From an uncultured Microbacteriaceae bacterium (lineage in GTDB: Bacteria; Actinomycetota; Actinomycetes; Actinomycetales; Microbacteriaceae), in contig CALUAU010000045.1 in assembly GCA_943914115.1 (NCBI GenBank), positions 1 to 14,450 of the forward strand: a DNA stretch of 14,450 bases. The letters are read 5' to 3'. A program made the position numbers and the translations under genes. Shown here piece after piece: positions 14,289 through 14,450 of this stretch (positions are counted from its first letter, which is position 1; each line of letters begins with the position of its first letter). The notes under the pieces are model-generated. The model was not told the DNA's origin. It searched no databases and worked only from the letters and a program-made list of their open reading frames with translations.

Positions 14289-14450
14289 TCAGCCCCCGGA
14301 ACATGAGAACCGTCTCACGCCCATCCCAACCACCGGCATACATCACGCGCAGCACGCTGTCATCGGACGTCGTGACGCAGATCGCGCGAGGGTCGCCACA
14401 TCGACGGTCGCGAAGGTGCACGAGGTCGCTGCCATATAGCGATCGAGGTG
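14289..14450 (-). pseudogene. Possible 3' part of a minus-strand gene, perhaps truncated
   Basis: On the minus strand one frame stays open from the window edge and has GC-rich third codon positions. It reads in part AICVTTSDDSVLRVMYAGGW and then DGRETVLMFRG, which looks protein-like. The frame has no stop before it runs into the opposite strand of the lhgO gene (down to 13957), whereas a TGA lies one base out of frame at about 14290. This could be a gene end broken when the cluster arrived, a frameshift, or a chance open frame. I do not recognise the protein. The stretch also contains TGAGA-accg-TCTCA (14304-14317), a weak hairpin after lhgO without a T-run. Confidence 0.3.

Overview
The window looks like chromosomal DNA from a high-GC Gram-positive actinobacterium. 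The evidence is a GC-rich D-Ala-D-Ala carboxypeptidase gene, a Pr6Pr-type membrane protein, TANNNT-like -10 boxes, and a Tat-type lipoprotein signal on a solute-binding protein. A Microbacteriaceae-like (Micrococcales) host is a guess only. No tRNA, rRNA, CRISPR array, transposase or phage gene was seen.

Left part (1-2436): a complete penicillin-binding-protein-4 type carboxypeptidase (dacB, + strand), then about 300 bp without a gene. That gap is packed with repeats: a long imperfect palindrome built of smaller palindromes, a 17-bp direct repeat, and an 18-bp tandem duplication. A Pr6Pr-type membrane protein follows on the - strand. This part is visibly very GC-rich.

Middle and right part (2464-14288): a compact, less GC-rich catabolic cluster around a GntR/FCD-type regulator. 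Two short-chain dehydrogenases (SDRs) run leftward (- strand). The regulator and then nine genes run rightward: iron-type alcohol dehydrogenase, aldehyde dehydrogenase, a third SDR (KduD/gluconate-5-dehydrogenase type), a Tat lipoprotein substrate-binding protein, LivH, LivM, LivG and LivF (the four remaining parts of a branched-chain-amino-acid-type ABC importer), and an L-2-hydroxyglutarate oxidase-type flavoenzyme (LhgO). The rightward genes are separated by 0-39 bp or overlap by one base, so they are probably one operon. Two perfect palindromes sharing the core TTGGATCCAA lie exactly where a local regulator would act. One is in the divergent SDR/regulator promoter region. The other is immediately upstream of a TTGACA-N17-TACTCT promoter for the large operon, and it is written into the last six codons of the regulator gene, stop codon included.

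Working model (inference): the ABC importer takes up a small organic acid or polyol-derived compound, and six oxidoreductases oxidise it stepwise. The alcohol and aldehyde dehydrogenases would turn a primary alcohol into a carboxylate, and the SDRs and the LhgO-like enzyme would turn secondary alcohols into ketones. LhgO, together with an aldehyde dehydrogenase that resembles 2-oxoglutarate-semialdehyde dehydrogenases, hints at entry near 2-oxoglutarate. No lyase, aldolase, dehydratase or CoA ligase is present, and the substrate cannot be read from sequence. The last 162 bp hold what may be the 3' part of a GC-rich reading frame on the - strand, possibly a truncated host gene at the cluster edge.
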